Positions 45,658 through 55,243 of a stretch of DNA of 64,000 nt are shown here, in pieces. Made by a program: the position numbers and the translations under genes. Within the stretch, counting starts at the first letter, position 1. Each line of letters starts with the position of its first letter. Below the pieces are notes generated by a model, which saw only the letters and a list, made by a program, of their open reading frames with translations, had not been told where the DNA came from and did not search any database. The stretch lies in the NCBI RefSeq assembly GCF_900107605.1, contig NZ_FNQJ01000013.1, positions 1 to 64,000 on the forward strand. The letters run 5' to 3'. Source of the stretch: Acidovorax soli. Lineage in GTDB: Bacteria > Pseudomonadota > Gammaproteobacteria > Burkholderiales > Burkholderiaceae_C.

Positions 45658-46626
45658 ATGCTGTCACGCCGCCACTTCCTGGGTGCAAGCCTGGCCACCA
45701 CCGTTTACGCAGCGGGCTCTTTTGTCCCTGTCTGGGCCCAGAACGCGCCCGATTTCGGCACGCCCACCCTGCCCGGCCCCGGCTTTCGTCGCATGAAGGT
45801 GGGCGATGTGGAGGTGATTGCGCTGAACGACGGCGTCACGCGCCGCCCGCTGGGCGAAGAGTTTGTCAAGAACGCGCCCCTGGCCGGAGCGCGCTCCCTG
45901 CTGGCATCCCAGGGCCTGCCCACGGACCACATCGACGTACCCTACACACCCTTCCTCGTGGTAGCGGGTGCGCGCAAGATCCTTATCGACACCGGCCTGG
46001 GCGAGTTTGGCGGCCCCACCACGGGCAAGCTGCTGGCGAACCTGCGGGCAGCAGGCCTGCAGGCGGCCGACATTGACACGGTGCTGATCAGCCATTTCCA
46101 TGGCGACCACATCAACGGCCTGCGCAACAAGGCGGGTGCATGGACCTTTCCCAAGGCCAAGGTGCTGGTGCCTGCCGCCGAGCACGCCTTCTGGATGGAC
46201 GATGCCCGCATGGCCGCAGCTCCCGCAGGCATGAAGGGCGCGTTCGAGAACGTGCGCCGCACCTTTGCCACCATGCCCGCCGACACGCTGGTGCAGTTTG
46301 CCGCGGGGGCCGAGGTGGCACCCGGCATCCAATCGGTGGCGGCCTATGGCCACACGCCCGGGCACACCTTGTTCGAACTGAACTCGGCCGGCCAGAGTTT
46401 CTTTTATGTGGCGGACCTGACCAATGTGCCGGCCCTGTTCGCCCGCAACCCCGACTGGGCCGTGGCCTTTGACATGGATGCCGAAGCCGCACGCAAGGTG
46501 CGCCGCGAGATGTTCCAGCGCATCACGGACCGCAATGCCATGCTGGGCGGCTTCCATTTCCCGTTCCCGGCGTTGGGCCGCATGGCGGCCTCGGGCAATG
46601 GCTATGCCTTCCAGCCTGCGGCCTGA
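45658..46626 (+). CDS. Tat-exported metallo-beta-lactamase-fold hydrolase
   Basis: This 322-residue protein begins with a twin-arginine signal (MLSRRHFLGASLATTVYAAG...VWAQ, cleavage near 29) and is thus probably exported folded. The metal-binding motif SHFHGDH lies near 143-149. Further ligands are in YGHTPGHTLF and ADLTN, with a late His in GGFHFPFPALG. It resembles the quorum-quenching lactonase/AttM-like and related MBL hydrolases with broad substrates. The real substrate cannot be told. GGAGAG stands before the ATG at 45658. It is monocistronic as far as I see. Confidence 0.88.
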   Translation: MLSRRHFLGASLATTVYAAGSFVPVWAQNAPDFGTPTLPGPGFRRMKVGDVEVIALNDGVTRRPLGEEFVKNAPLAGARSLLASQGLPTDHIDVPYTPFLVVAGARKILIDTGLGEFGGPTTGKLLANLRAAGLQAADIDTVLISHFHGDHINGLRNKAGAWTFPKAKVLVPAAEHAFWMDDARMAAAPAGMKGAFENVRRTFATMPADTLVQFAAGAEVAPGIQSVAAYGHTPGHTLFELNSAGQSFFYVADLTNVPALFARNPDWAVAFDMDAEAARKVRREMFQRITDRNAMLGGFHFPFPALGRMAASGNGYAFQPAA

Positions 46627-46749
46627 CGCGCAGCCCACCCGTCCCGGCATCGCCCTGCTCCTGTGGTGGTCCAACGCAGGTCCGCCGAAGAGCCCCTATT
46701 TCGGCTGTGGCCTAATATCCCCCTTTTTCCACTCCCTCAGAGACCTACC

Positions 46750-46920
46750 ATGGGCAACAAGATCGTCACCGAAGCAGACCGCAAGCACACCCCCCAACCC
46801 AAGCCCATGCCCGGCGTGAGCCTGCCCACGTCTGGCCGTGGTCAGCGCGTCAGCCTGGAGCGTGGCGTGGCTACGCGCAGCAAGAAGAACCCCGGCAAGC
46901 GCTCCAAGAAGGGCGGCTGA
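46750..46920 (+). CDS. Small basic hypothetical protein
   Basis: This 56-residue, very basic protein (Lys/Arg-rich C-terminus ending RSKKNPGKRSKKGG, Pro-rich middle) has no recognisable domain. It is probably unstructured and might bind nucleic acid or the ribosome; that is only a composition argument. A strong terminator follows the stop by 36 bases, which supports it being a real, separately transcribed gene. I do not recognise it as a known ribosomal protein. Confidence 0.55.
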   Translation: MGNKIVTEADRKHTPQPKPMPGVSLPTSGRGQRVSLERGVATRSKKNPGKRSKKGG

Positions 46921-46956
46921 TCGGCCCAATGGCCCCACGGGGCCACTGCGAAAACA

Positions 46957-46979
46957 AGCCCTCTTCGGAGGGCTTTTTT
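46957..46979 (+). terminator. Rho-independent terminator
   Basis: AGCCCTC (46957-46963) pairs perfectly with GAGGGCT (46968-46974) around a TTCG tetraloop and runs into six T residues. It ends transcription of the small gene 46750-46920 and may also shield the reverse-strand XdhC gene. Confidence 0.9.
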
Positions 46980-47032
46980 CTGGGCGCCACGCAGTGCAGC
47001 TCTGCGCATGGCCCCTGGCACACCCGCAATGC

Positions 47033-48115
47033 CTAGCGCACACCGCAGATCAACGCCCCAGGGTCGTTGGGCTGCACCTCGCGGGCCTGCTTGGCCTGGG
47101 CCACCGCCATGTCGCGCGGCAGGGTCACGCCGTTCTTGACCGCCAGGATTTCCGCCATCACGCTCACGGCGATCTCGGGAGGGGTCTTGCTGCCGATGTA
47201 GATACCGATGGGGCCACGCAAGCGCGCAAGGCTCTGCGGCGTCTGGTCAAAGTGTTCGATCATGCGGGCCCGGCGCGCCTCGTTGTTGCGGCGCGAGCCG
47301 ATGCCGCCCACGTAGAACGCATCGGTGTTCAATGCCTCCAGCAGCGCCAGGTCGTCGAGCTTGGGATCATGCGTGAGTGCCACCACGCAGCTGCGGCGAT
47401 CGGGCTTGAAGGCCAGCACCACATCGTCGGGCATGTCGCTCAGCACGGTGGCGCCGGGCACACCCCAGCTGCCCCGGTACTCCTCGCGCGGATCACACAC
47501 CGTCACCGCAAAGCCGTTGAACAGGGCCATGGTCGCCAGGTACTCGGCCAGCTGGCCCGCGCCGATCAGCAGCATGCGGTACTCGGGCCCGAAGGTGTTG
47601 GTGAGCTGCACCGCATCCACCACCAGGTCGCCGGGGGTATCGGCCAACGACAGGGTGACGCCGCCATCGGCCAGGCGCACGCTGCGCCGCATCAGCCGGC
47701 CCGCGTCGAGCGCCGCGATCAGCGCGCCCAGGCTGGCGGGATCGGGGTCGTACTCCAGCAACAACTCCAGCGTGCCGCCGCAGGGCAGGCCGAAGCGGTG
47801 CGCCTCGTCCGCAGACACGCCATATTTGACGAAGGATGGCGGGCCGCTGGGCATGCGGTGGTCCGCACCGGCGGTTGCATCGGCTGACGGCGCGCCCTGC
47901 ACATAGGCCCGGGTGTGCCGGTCAATCAGGTCGTCCTCGATGCAGCCGCCCGACACCGAGCCCACCACCGCGCCGTCCTCGCACAGCGCCATGATGGAAC
48001 CCACCGGCCGGGGCGACGAGCCCCAGGTGCGCACCACCGTGGCCAGGAGCGCACGCCGCCCCGCCGCACGCCAGCCCTGCAGCGTGCGCAGCACCATCAC
48101 ATCCAGGTTTTCCAT
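47033..48115 (-). CDS. xdhC: XdhC/CoxI-family molybdenum enzyme maturation protein
   Basis: This 360-residue protein delivers and sulfurates the molybdenum cofactor for xanthine-dehydrogenase-type enzymes. The N-terminal XdhC domain holds VVRTWGSSPRPVGSIMAL and SGGCIEDDLI (with the conserved Cys). The C-terminal Rossmann-like half includes VCDPREEYR and VALTHDPKLDDLAL. The start at 48115 gives the normal N-terminus (MENLDVMVLRTLQGW). It is the last gene of the cox-like cluster, after a 168-base gap containing a dispersed repeat, and clearly serves the hydroxylase encoded upstream. Confidence 0.9.
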   Translation of the reverse strand: MENLDVMVLRTLQGWRAAGRRALLATVVRTWGSSPRPVGSIMALCEDGAVVGSVSGGCIEDDLIDRHTRAYVQGAPSADATAGADHRMPSGPPSFVKYGVSADEAHRFGLPCGGTLELLLEYDPDPASLGALIAALDAGRLMRRSVRLADGGVTLSLADTPGDLVVDAVQLTNTFGPEYRMLLIGAGQLAEYLATMALFNGFAVTVCDPREEYRGSWGVPGATVLSDMPDDVVLAFKPDRRSCVVALTHDPKLDDLALLEALNTDAFYVGGIGSRRNNEARRARMIEHFDQTPQSLARLRGPIGIYIGSKTPPEIAVSVMAEILAVKNGVTLPRDMAVAQAKQAREVQPNDPGALICGVR

Positions 48116-48200
48116 GGCTTCATCACCCCATCTATTTGCACCGTTTTCAACATCGCCCTGCGCTGCTGCACTCACTCCATATGAAACTGGCGCGCCCCTT

Positions 48201-48229
48201 GCCAGTGCCACCGTGGAACCGGCTGTGCC
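48201..48229. repeat. Dispersed GC-rich intergenic repeat, copy A
   Basis: These 29 bases, beginning GCCAGTGCCACCGTGGAACC, match 60236-60264 at 27 of 29 positions. After the core both copies continue with a weaker GTCCCC...GGGGA inverted stretch and a GCGGCxCAGG motif. A related GC-rich stretch precedes coxL (about 52080-52150). The repeat lies between coxG and xdhC and may form a hairpin in the transcript. Confidence 0.65.
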
Positions 48230-48283
48230 GGGCCACAGGTGAAGTCCCCTCTGGGGACCGGCGCGAAGCGGCACAGGAGGAGC

Positions 48284-48907
48284 TCAAGTCAGCCACCACG
48301 CTAACAGCACCAGCGCCACCGCGCCAGCCACCCACACCCATACCGGGATGCCAGCGTGGGGATGGCCATCACCCGCCCTTGCATCCGGCACATCGCGCAA
48401 TTGATCGTATTCCGACGGCACCGTGTCCACCGCATCGTCACGCGGGTAGCGCCGCTGCATCTCGTCGTCAAAGCGCTTGAAGAAGTCTTCGGCCATGCCC
48501 TTGGCGGCGCCGTCGATCAGGCGCTGGCCCAGCTGGGCAATCTTGCCGCCCACGCTGGCTTGCACGGTGTAGTTCAGCTCGCAACTCTCCTGCCCTGCGC
48601 CATCGGCTGGCAACGGCACCAGCAAGACCCGCGCATGGCCCTTGCCAAAGCCGGCCACGCCGCCCGAACCATCAAAGGCGATGGTGTAGCTCTCGGGCGG
48701 CACGATGTCGGCCAGCGTGATCTTGCCCGTGAATCTGGCCGACACGGGGCCGATCTTGACGGCCATGGCCACGGCGTACTGGTGCTCGCCCGTGGGCTCG
48801 ACCTTGTCACAACCGGGGATGCACAGCTTGAGCACCTCGGGGTCGTTGAGCGCATCCCAGGCCTGTTGCTGGCTGACGGCAAGGGTGCGGGTCGCTTGCA
48901 TTTCCAT
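48284..48907 (-). CDS. coxG: CoxG-family carbon monoxide dehydrogenase subunit G
   Basis: This 207-residue protein has an SRPBCC (START-like) domain at about 1-150 (beginning MEMQATRTLAVSQQQAWDALNDPEVLKLCIPGC) and a C-terminal membrane helix (about 188-206, VWVWVAGAVALVLLAWW). CoxG proteins anchor or recruit the molybdenum hydroxylase to the membrane and are reported to act in electron or quinone handling. The C-terminal anchor fits that role. AGGAAT precedes the ATG. It lies between coxE and xdhC in the cluster. Confidence 0.88.
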   Translation of the reverse strand: MEMQATRTLAVSQQQAWDALNDPEVLKLCIPGCDKVEPTGEHQYAVAMAVKIGPVSARFTGKITLADIVPPESYTIAFDGSGGVAGFGKGHARVLLVPLPADGAGQESCELNYTVQASVGGKIAQLGQRLIDGAAKGMAEDFFKRFDDEMQRRYPRDDAVDTVPSEYDQLRDVPDARAGDGHPHAGIPVWVWVAGAVALVLLAWWLT

Positions 48908-48946
48908 GGCGGATTCCTCTCGTGTTTTTCGTTTCTCTGAAATCGG

Positions 48947-50161
48947 TCATTGCCGGAGCAAGGTGGCCAGGCTGGCCGCCAGGTCCTGCAAGCGGCCGAG
49001 GTTGTGCACGGCCAGCATGCCATGGGCCTGGCGGTGCAGCTCGGCCGCACCCCGCGCCGTGGGCGCGTAGCCCTCAAAGCGCAGCAAAGGGTTGAGCCAT
49101 AGCAGCCGGCCTGCGTGGCGGCGCAGCCAGCCCAGCTCCTGAGCCAGCACCTCGGGCGCGCCGGTGTCCAGCCCGTCGCTGATGAGCAGCACCAGCGTGC
49201 GCCGCCCCACCAGCCGCCGGGCATGCTGCGCGCGCAGCTGGGCCAGGCTCTCGCCCATGCGGGTGCCGCCGGCAAAGTCGTGGATGGCATGGCTGGCCGC
49301 CTGCAGCATGGCATCGGTGTCGGCCAGGCGAAAGGCGGGCGTGAGGTCGGTCAGGCCCGTGCCAAAAGCAAACACATCGCGGCGCACGACAGCCCCCGTG
49401 TGGTGCGGCGCGGTGGCGGCGTGCAAGAAGGCCAACAGCAGGCGCGCATAGCGCTCCATGGAGCCGGACACATCCACCAGCACCAGCAGCGGCAGGGGTT
49501 GCTGGCGCCGCTGCAGCAAGGGCACACGCAGCACCTCGCCACCGCTGCGGGCGGCCAGGTGCATGGCGCCGGGCCAGTGCGGGCGGCTGCCGCGCAGGCC
49601 CGGCCGGGTGCGGCGGGCAGCGTAGTGCGGCAAAGGCAAAGGGATGTCGCGCGCCAGGCGCTCGACCAGCAGGTACTCGCTGGCCGAGAGCTGGTTGAAA
49701 TCGGCCTGGCGCAAGCGCTGCAGGTCGCTGGCCGTCATGGCCGCATCGAAATCCACCTTGTCGTCCTCGCGCGGCGGTGGCGCGCTGCGGGCGGCGCGCA
49801 CGGGTGCCAGCGCCTCGCTCACGCGGGGGCGGCGCTTGGCGGGCTCGGCCCTGGATTCGGCACTGGGCAGCATCTGCGCGAGCAGCTTTTGCGCCACATT
49901 GGGGTTGCGGAAGTACGCGTCGAACAGTTCGCGGAACACCATGCGGTCCTGCTCGCGGCTGACCAGCACGGCCTCCAGCGCGGCGCTGAAATCCTCGCGC
50001 AGAAGACCCACCAGCATCACCGCCTGCTGGGCCAAGGCCATGCGCGCGGCGTCCACGCGCACGCCAGCGCGGCGCAGCGTGCGGCCAAAGCCACTCAGGT
50101 TGTCGGCCAGCTTGCCGGTGCGGGCATCGCCCAGCTGCGAGATCGTTGCGCCCTGCGCCAT
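48947..50161 (-). CDS. coxE: VWA-domain protein, CoxE family
   Basis: This 404-residue protein has an N-terminal helical region and a C-terminal von Willebrand A domain (about 215-395). The domain's metal-ion site is DVSGSM, with a Thr in FAGGTRMGESL and Asp in LLISDGLDTG. CoxE works with the MoxR-type ATPase CoxD to mature the active site of Mo hydroxylases. The start at 50161 is chosen (GAAGG upstream); an in-frame ATG at 50179 would overlap the coxD stop. It is closely coupled to coxD. Confidence 0.88.
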   Translation of the reverse strand: MAQGATISQLGDARTGKLADNLSGFGRTLRRAGVRVDAARMALAQQAVMLVGLLREDFSAALEAVLVSREQDRMVFRELFDAYFRNPNVAQKLLAQMLPSAESRAEPAKRRPRVSEALAPVRAARSAPPPREDDKVDFDAAMTASDLQRLRQADFNQLSASEYLLVERLARDIPLPLPHYAARRTRPGLRGSRPHWPGAMHLAARSGGEVLRVPLLQRRQQPLPLLVLVDVSGSMERYARLLLAFLHAATAPHHTGAVVRRDVFAFGTGLTDLTPAFRLADTDAMLQAASHAIHDFAGGTRMGESLAQLRAQHARRLVGRRTLVLLISDGLDTGAPEVLAQELGWLRRHAGRLLWLNPLLRFEGYAPTARGAAELHRQAHGMLAVHNLGRLQDLAASLATLLRQ

Positions 50162-50171
50162 GGCCCGGCCT

Positions 50172-51098
50172 TCATGCATCGGCATCGGCGGGCTGCAGCA
50201 ACTGCACCGCCATGTCGCGCGTGAGCGCCGCCACGTCCTCGCGCTGCTTGAACAGGATGCCGGCGGTGTCCGACACCACCTCCGGGTCCACCACGATGGT
50301 GTCCAGCGCCACCAGCGCCTTGGCCCATTCCACGCTCTCGGCAATGCCGGGGGCGCGCTGAAAAGCGTTGGCAAAGGGCTGGCTGCGCAGGCGGCCCACA
50401 AACTCGGCCACCTGGGTGGCCAGCGCTTCGCTGGCGCCAGGCACCTGCGCACGCACGATGGCCAGCTCGCGCTCGCGCTCGGGGTAGTCCAGCCAGTGGT
50501 ACAGGCAGCGGCGCTTGACGGCGTCGTGCAGGTCGCGCGTGCGGTTGCTGGTCAAGATGGTGACCGGCGTGGCCGTGGCGCGCACGGTGCCGATCTCGGG
50601 GATGCTCACCTGGTACTCGCCCAGGTATTCGAGCAAAAAGGCCTCGAAGGGCTCGTCGGCGCGGTCCACTTCGTCGATCAGCAGCACGGCACCGGGCGCC
50701 GGGGCCTGCAGCGCCTGCAGCAGGGGGCGGCGGATGAGGTAGCGGTCCTGGTAGACCTCGCGCTCCACCTGCGCCATGTCGGCACCGCCCTGCCCCTCCG
50801 CAGCCCGCATGTGCAGCAGCTGGGCAGCGTAGTTCCATTCGTACAGCGCCTCGCGCTGCTCCAGGCCGTCGTAGCACTGCAGACGGATCAGGCTGCGCGC
50901 CAGCACCTTGGAGAGCGCCTGCGCCAGCGCCGTCTTGCCCACGCCGGGCTCACCCTCCAGCAACAAAGGCCGTTGCAGCCTGAGCGCCAGGAACACCGCC
51001 GTGGCCAGGCGACGGTCGGCAAAATAGCCCACGCTCTGCAGGGCCTCTACCAGGGCGTCGATGGAAGCCGGAACCGGCGCGGCGTTCAACGAGTTCAT
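50172..51098 (-). CDS. coxD: MoxR-type AAA+ ATPase, CoxD family
   Basis: This 308-residue AAA+ ATPase has Walker A GEPGVGKTALAQ, Walker B VLLIDEVDRAD, sensor 1 in TILTSNRTRDL and an arginine-finger region in KRRCLYHWLDYP. MoxR proteins act as chaperones with VWA partners; CoxD is required for cofactor maturation of CO-dehydrogenase-type enzymes. A start at 51098 is preferred over 51113, because the bases coding the extra five residues belong to a dispersed AGCTAT intergenic repeat (51100-51125). It is followed at once by coxE. Confidence 0.9.
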   Translation of the reverse strand: MNSLNAAPVPASIDALVEALQSVGYFADRRLATAVFLALRLQRPLLLEGEPGVGKTALAQALSKVLARSLIRLQCYDGLEQREALYEWNYAAQLLHMRAAEGQGGADMAQVEREVYQDRYLIRRPLLQALQAPAPGAVLLIDEVDRADEPFEAFLLEYLGEYQVSIPEIGTVRATATPVTILTSNRTRDLHDAVKRRCLYHWLDYPERERELAIVRAQVPGASEALATQVAEFVGRLRSQPFANAFQRAPGIAESVEWAKALVALDTIVVDPEVVSDTAGILFKQREDVAALTRDMAVQLLQPADADA

Positions 51099-51099
51099 T

Positions 51100-51125
51100 G
51101 CTATCCAATTCATAGCTGCCAGCGC
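51100..51125 (-). repeat. Dispersed AGCTAT/GCGCTGGCAG repeat at the coxD start
   Basis: GCTAT (51100-51104) and ATAGC (51112-51116) form a small hairpin. ATAGCTGCCAGCGC (51112-51125) is the exact complement of GCGCTGGCAGCTAT at 38218-38231, the tip of the large palindrome. The repeat overlaps the alternative upstream start of coxD, so it may modulate its translation. Confidence 0.6.
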
Positions 51126-51207
51126 ATGTTCTTCTATCGCTAGCGGCCCATTTCACTCAAAAACCCACCACCGGGTGCCGCACCGCGGTGGCGGGGTTGC
51201 CCTCATG

Positions 51208-51999
51208 TCATCCCAGCATCTGCTGCACAGCGCGCTGGGTTTGCACGCTGATGAGGTTGGCGCGGTAGGCAGCGCTGGCGTGGATGTCGGCGTTCAGGTC
51301 GCTCGCGTCGATCTTGACGCTGGTCGCCGACTGCGGCGTGAAGCTCTGGTTGAGCGCCGCCTCCAGCCCCGCATGGCGGAACACGCTGCTGGCCGCACCG
51401 GTGACGGCCACGCGCACGCCGCTGTCGGTCTGCGCCACAAACACCCCCACCAGCGAGAAGCGCGATGCCGCCTGTTTGAACTTCATGTACGCGGCGCGCT
51501 TGGGGATGGGGAAGCGGATGGCGGTGATGATCTCGCCCTCATCCAGCGCCGTGGTGAACATGCCCACAAAGAAGTCGTCGGCCGCGATCTCGCGCTGGTT
51601 GGTGATGACCGTCGCACCCAGGCCCAGCACCGCGCTGGGGTAGCAGGCGGCGGGGTCGTTGTTGGCCACCGAGCCTCCCAGCGTGCCACGTGCCCGCACC
51701 TGACGGTCGCCGATGTGGGCGGCCAGGTCGGCCAGCGCGGGAATGGCGGCCTTGACCTCGCTGCTCGCCGCCACGTCGGCGTGGCGCGTCATGGCGCCGA
51801 TGACCAGCGCATTGCCCTCGCGGCGGATGCCCGCCAGTTCGGCAATCTGGTTCAGATCGACGATCTTCTCGGGGTGGGCCAGGCGCAGGCGCATGGACGG
51901 CAGCAGGCTTTGACCGCCTGCCAGCAGCTTGCCGCCCTGGGCGATGATTTGCGCGGCAGCGGCGGTGGAGGAAGGCGCCTCAAAGATGAATGCGTACAT
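51208..51999 (-). CDS. coxM: FAD-binding medium subunit of xanthine dehydrogenase/CODH family
   Basis: This 263-residue flavoprotein passes electrons from the iron-sulfur subunit to the acceptor. FAD-binding motifs are LLAGGQSLLPSMRLR (about 25-40) and the later IGDRQVRARGTLGGSVANNDP (about 97-117), with ASRFSLVGVFVA in the C-terminal domain. The length is slightly shorter than classical CoxM (about 288). It lies between the large subunit and coxD, a variant order compared with coxMSL. Confidence 0.93.
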   Translation of the reverse strand: MYAFIFEAPSSTAAAAQIIAQGGKLLAGGQSLLPSMRLRLAHPEKIVDLNQIAELAGIRREGNALVIGAMTRHADVAASSEVKAAIPALADLAAHIGDRQVRARGTLGGSVANNDPAACYPSAVLGLGATVITNQREIAADDFFVGMFTTALDEGEIITAIRFPIPKRAAYMKFKQAASRFSLVGVFVAQTDSGVRVAVTGAASSVFRHAGLEAALNQSFTPQSATSVKIDASDLNADIHASAAYRANLISVQTQRAVQQMLG

Positions 52000-52154
52000 A
52001 GGGAACTCCTGTCAGTTTTCATGCTGCGACAGCAAAGGCTCGCAACCGGTGAAAAACGCGCGGCAAAGGCCAGCGGCCGCCGCGCAAGGGCCGCCCCGCC
52101 GCGCTGGCGGCGTCCCGCTGGAGGGGGAAGGCGCGAAGCGACTCAGGGGGGGCT

Positions 52155-54542
52155 TCATGTTTTGGCGCTCTGGATGGCTTCCCACACGCGATGCGGCGAT
52201 GCGGGCATGTCGAAGTCCTTCACGCCCAGCGGGTGTAAAGCATCCAGCACGGCGTTGATCACCGCCGGCGGCGAGCCGATGGCCCCGGCCTCGCCGCAGC
52301 CCTTGGTGCCCAGCGGGTTGTGCGTGCAGGGCGTGCACACATGGCCGAGCTGGAAGGTGGGAAAGTCGTCGGCGCGCGGCATGGCGTAGTCCATGAAGCT
52401 GCCGGTGAGCAGCTGGCCCGTTTCGCGGTCGTACACGCAGTTTTCCAGCAGCGCCTGGCCGATGCCCTGCACCAGGCCGCCGTGCACCTGGCCTTCCACG
52501 ATCATGGGGTTGATGATGGTGCCGAAGTCGTCCACCGCAGTGAACCGGTCCACGCGGGTCAAGCCCGTGGCCGGGTCCACTTCCACCTCGCAGATGTAGG
52601 TGCCCGCAGGAAAGGTGAAGTTGGTCGGGTCGTAGAACGCGGTCTCGTTCAAACCCGGTTCGAGCTTGTCGAGCGGGTAGTTGTGCGGCACGTAGGCCGT
52701 GAGCGCCACCTGGCCGAAGGGGATCTTCTTGTCGGTGCCGCGCACGGTGAATTCGCCGCCGCTGAAGTCGATGTCGGCATCGCTGGCTTCCATGAGGTGC
52801 GCGGCAATCTTCTTGGCCTTGGCCTCGATCTTGTCCAGCGCCTTCATGATGGCCGCGCCGCCCACGCTGATGGAGCGCGAGCCGTAGGTGCCCATGCCAA
52901 ACGGCACGCGGCCCGTGTCGCCGTGCACGATGTCCACGTTTTCCACCGGGATGCCCAGGCGCGCGGCCACCACCTGCGCAAAGGTGGTCTCGTGCCCCTG
53001 GCCGTGGCTGTGCGAGCCGGTGAACACCGTCACGCTGCCCGTGGGGTGCACGCGCACCTCGCCGCATTCGAACAGCCCGGCGCGCGCGCCCAGGGCGCCC
53101 GCGATGTTGGACGGCGCAATGCCGCAGGCCTCGATGTAGCTGCTGTAGCCGATGCCACGCTTCAAACCCTTCGCCTCGCTGGCCGCCCGGCGTGCGGCAA
53201 AGCCGGCCACATCGGCCAGTTGCTCGGCCTGCGCCATGCAGGCGTGGTAGTCGCCAATGTCGTATTGCAGCGCCACCGGCGTCTGGTAGGGGAAGCTGGT
53301 GATGAAGTTGCGCTTGCGGATCTCGTCTTGCGCCAGCCCCATGTCCCAGGCGCAGCGCGAGACCAGGCGCTCCAGCAGGTAGGTGGCCTCGGGCCGGCCC
53401 GCACCGCGGTAGGCATCCACCGGGGCCGTGTTGGTGAACCAGGCATCCACTTCCACATGGACCTGCGGTGTGCTGTATTGCCCGGCCAGCAGCGTGGCAT
53501 ACAGGATGGTGGGCACCGCGCTGGCAAAGGTGGAGAGGTAGGCGCCCACGTTCGCGTCGGTGTGCACGCGCAGGGCCAGGAACTTGCCGTTGGCATCCAT
53601 GGCCATTTCGGCGTGGCTGACATGGTCGCGGCCATGCGCATCCGAGAGGAAGGACTCGCTGCGGTCGGCCACCCACTTGATGTTGCGGTTGAGCTTTTTG
53701 GCGGCCCAGGTCAGGCACACGTCCTCGGCATACAGAAAGATCTTGGAACCGAAGCCGCCGCCCACATCGGGCGCGATCACGCGCACCTTGTGCTCGGGCA
53801 GGCCCATCACAAAGGCCGTCATCAAGAGGCGCTCGACATGCGGGTTCTGGTTGCTCACATACAGCGTGTATTCGTCGTTCGCACGGCTGTAGCTGCCAAT
53901 GGCGGCGCGCGGCTCCATGGCGTTGGGGATCAGGCGGTTGTTGACCAGATCGAGCTTCGTCACATGCGCGGCGCCGGCGAACACGGCGTCCACCGCGCCC
54001 TTGTCGCCGATCGCCCATTTGAAGCAATGGTTGTCGGCAGCGATGTCGTGCACCACCGCCCCGGCCACCTTGCCGGCGGCGGCATCGGCCACGTTGACCA
54101 CGGCGGGCAGCACGTCGTAGTCCACCTCCACCAGCTCGGCGGCGTCGCGCGCCTGCTGCTGGGTTTGCGCCACCACCATGGCCACATGGTCGCCCACGTA
54201 GCGCACCTTGCCCTGCGCCAGGATGGGGTGCGGCGGCTCCTTCATGGGCTCGCCGTTGGTGCTGGTGATGAGCCAGCCGCAGGGCAGGCCGTTGATGCTG
54301 TCGGCGGCCACATCGGCGCCGGTGAAAACGCCCAGCACGCCCGGCGCGGCCTGGGCGGCGCTGGCGTTGATGCGGTTGATTTTGGCGTGCGCGTGCGGCG
54401 AGCGCACGAACACCGCGTGGCTTTGCGCGGCCAGCACCACGTCGTCGGTGTACTGGCCCGCACCGGTCAGGAAACGGTAGTCTTCCTTGCGCTTGAGCGA
54501 TTCGCCGATGTGCGGCAGCTTGGAAAAGTCGGATGCACCCAT
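52155..54542 (-). CDS. coxL: Molybdenum hydroxylase large subunit, form II CODH-like
   Basis: This 795-residue molybdopterin-cytosine-dinucleotide subunit belongs to the xanthine oxidase family. The catalytic Glu is in [10 protein letters not shown] near the C-terminus, and cofactor-binding segments include DVGGGFGSK and [13 protein letters not shown]. The active-site loop reads AYRGAGR at 377-383, not the AYxCSFR of genuine (form I) CO dehydrogenases. It is therefore the form II type, and its physiological substrate is uncertain; CO oxidation should not be assumed. It follows coxS by 18 bases. A GC-rich intergenic repeat stretch (about 52020-52150) separates it from coxM. Confidence 0.9.
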   Translation of the reverse strand: MGASDFSKLPHIGESLKRKEDYRFLTGAGQYTDDVVLAAQSHAVFVRSPHAHAKINRINASAAQAAPGVLGVFTGADVAADSINGLPCGWLITSTNGEPMKEPPHPILAQGKVRYVGDHVAMVVAQTQQQARDAAELVEVDYDVLPAVVNVADAAAGKVAGAVVHDIAADNHCFKWAIGDKGAVDAVFAGAAHVTKLDLVNNRLIPNAMEPRAAIGSYSRANDEYTLYVSNQNPHVERLLMTAFVMGLPEHKVRVIAPDVGGGFGSKIFLYAEDVCLTWAAKKLNRNIKWVADRSESFLSDAHGRDHVSHAEMAMDANGKFLALRVHTDANVGAYLSTFASAVPTILYATLLAGQYSTPQVHVEVDAWFTNTAPVDAYRGAGRPEATYLLERLVSRCAWDMGLAQDEIRKRNFITSFPYQTPVALQYDIGDYHACMAQAEQLADVAGFAARRAASEAKGLKRGIGYSSYIEACGIAPSNIAGALGARAGLFECGEVRVHPTGSVTVFTGSHSHGQGHETTFAQVVAARLGIPVENVDIVHGDTGRVPFGMGTYGSRSISVGGAAIMKALDKIEAKAKKIAAHLMEASDADIDFSGGEFTVRGTDKKIPFGQVALTAYVPHNYPLDKLEPGLNETAFYDPTNFTFPAGTYICEVEVDPATGLTRVDRFTAVDDFGTIINPMIVEGQVHGGLVQGIGQALLENCVYDRETGQLLTGSFMDYAMPRADDFPTFQLGHVCTPCTHNPLGTKGCGEAGAIGSPPAVINAVLDALHPLGVKDFDMPASPHRVWEAIQSAKT

Positions 54543-54560
54543 GGTTGTTCTCCCCTGTGT

Positions 54561-55031
54561 TTATGCCGACGCCATGGCCTTCTGGCCGACCTGCACCGCG
54601 CGCACGATGTTCTGGTAGCCCGTGCAGCGGCAGATGTTGCCTTCGAGCAGCTCGCGGATCTCGCCTTCGCTGGCGTGGGGGTGGTTCTTGCACAGGTCCA
54701 CCGCGCTCATCACCATGCCGGGGGTGCAGAAGCCGCACTGCAGGCCATGGCACTCCTTGAAGGCCGCCTGCATGGGGTGCATGGTGCCGTCGGGCGCGGC
54801 CAGGCCTTCGATGGTCTGCACCTCGGCGCCCTGCGCCTGCACGGCCAGCATGGCGCAGGATTTGACGGCACGGCCGTTGACGATCACGGTGCAGGCGCCG
54901 CACTGGCTGGTGTCGCAGCCCACATGGGTGCCGGTGAGCAGCAGGTGCTCGCGCAGCGCATGGACAAGCAGGGTGTTGGGAGGAACGTCAACACGGGCGG
55001 CACGCCCGTTGACCGTGAACTGGACTTGCAT
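54561..55031 (-). CDS. coxS: 2Fe-2S iron-sulfur small subunit (CoxS-like)
   Basis: This 156-residue protein carries two [2Fe-2S] clusters. The plant-ferredoxin type is bound by CDTSQCGAC plus a later Cys (AVKSC, about residues 42-67), and the C-terminal helical type by CGFCTPG and CRCTG (about 102-140). It moves electrons from the molybdenum site to the flavin subunit. The start at 55031 (MQVQFTVNG) follows AGGAGA; an upstream ATG at 55076 is less likely. It is the first gene of the cluster, divergent from the regulator at 55244 across 212 bases. Confidence 0.93.
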   Translation of the reverse strand: MQVQFTVNGRAARVDVPPNTLLVHALREHLLLTGTHVGCDTSQCGACTVIVNGRAVKSCAMLAVQAQGAEVQTIEGLAAPDGTMHPMQAAFKECHGLQCGFCTPGMVMSAVDLCKNHPHASEGEIRELLEGNICRCTGYQNIVRAVQVGQKAMASA

Positions 55032-55243
55032 CTGGCTGTCTCCTGAAGCGGTGTTGGCTGGAACTGCAAACCGCATCTTGGGCCGAGCGCACCCACTGAT
55101 TCCTAGGGAGAACCCTCGGTTCCTGGAAGGCCGCAGGGGATATTCTCAAAATGAAACATGTTGCAGTGCACATGCGGACTGCATCCCAAGGGCGGCGCCA
55201 CATCTGCCGCGCACCCAGCGCCACCCCCTCTACCGGAGGTTCC

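Noticed and set aside
52155..54542. Calling the enzyme a true carbon monoxide dehydrogenase
   Set aside because: The active-site loop lacks the Cys-Ser-Phe-Arg sequence of form I enzymes.
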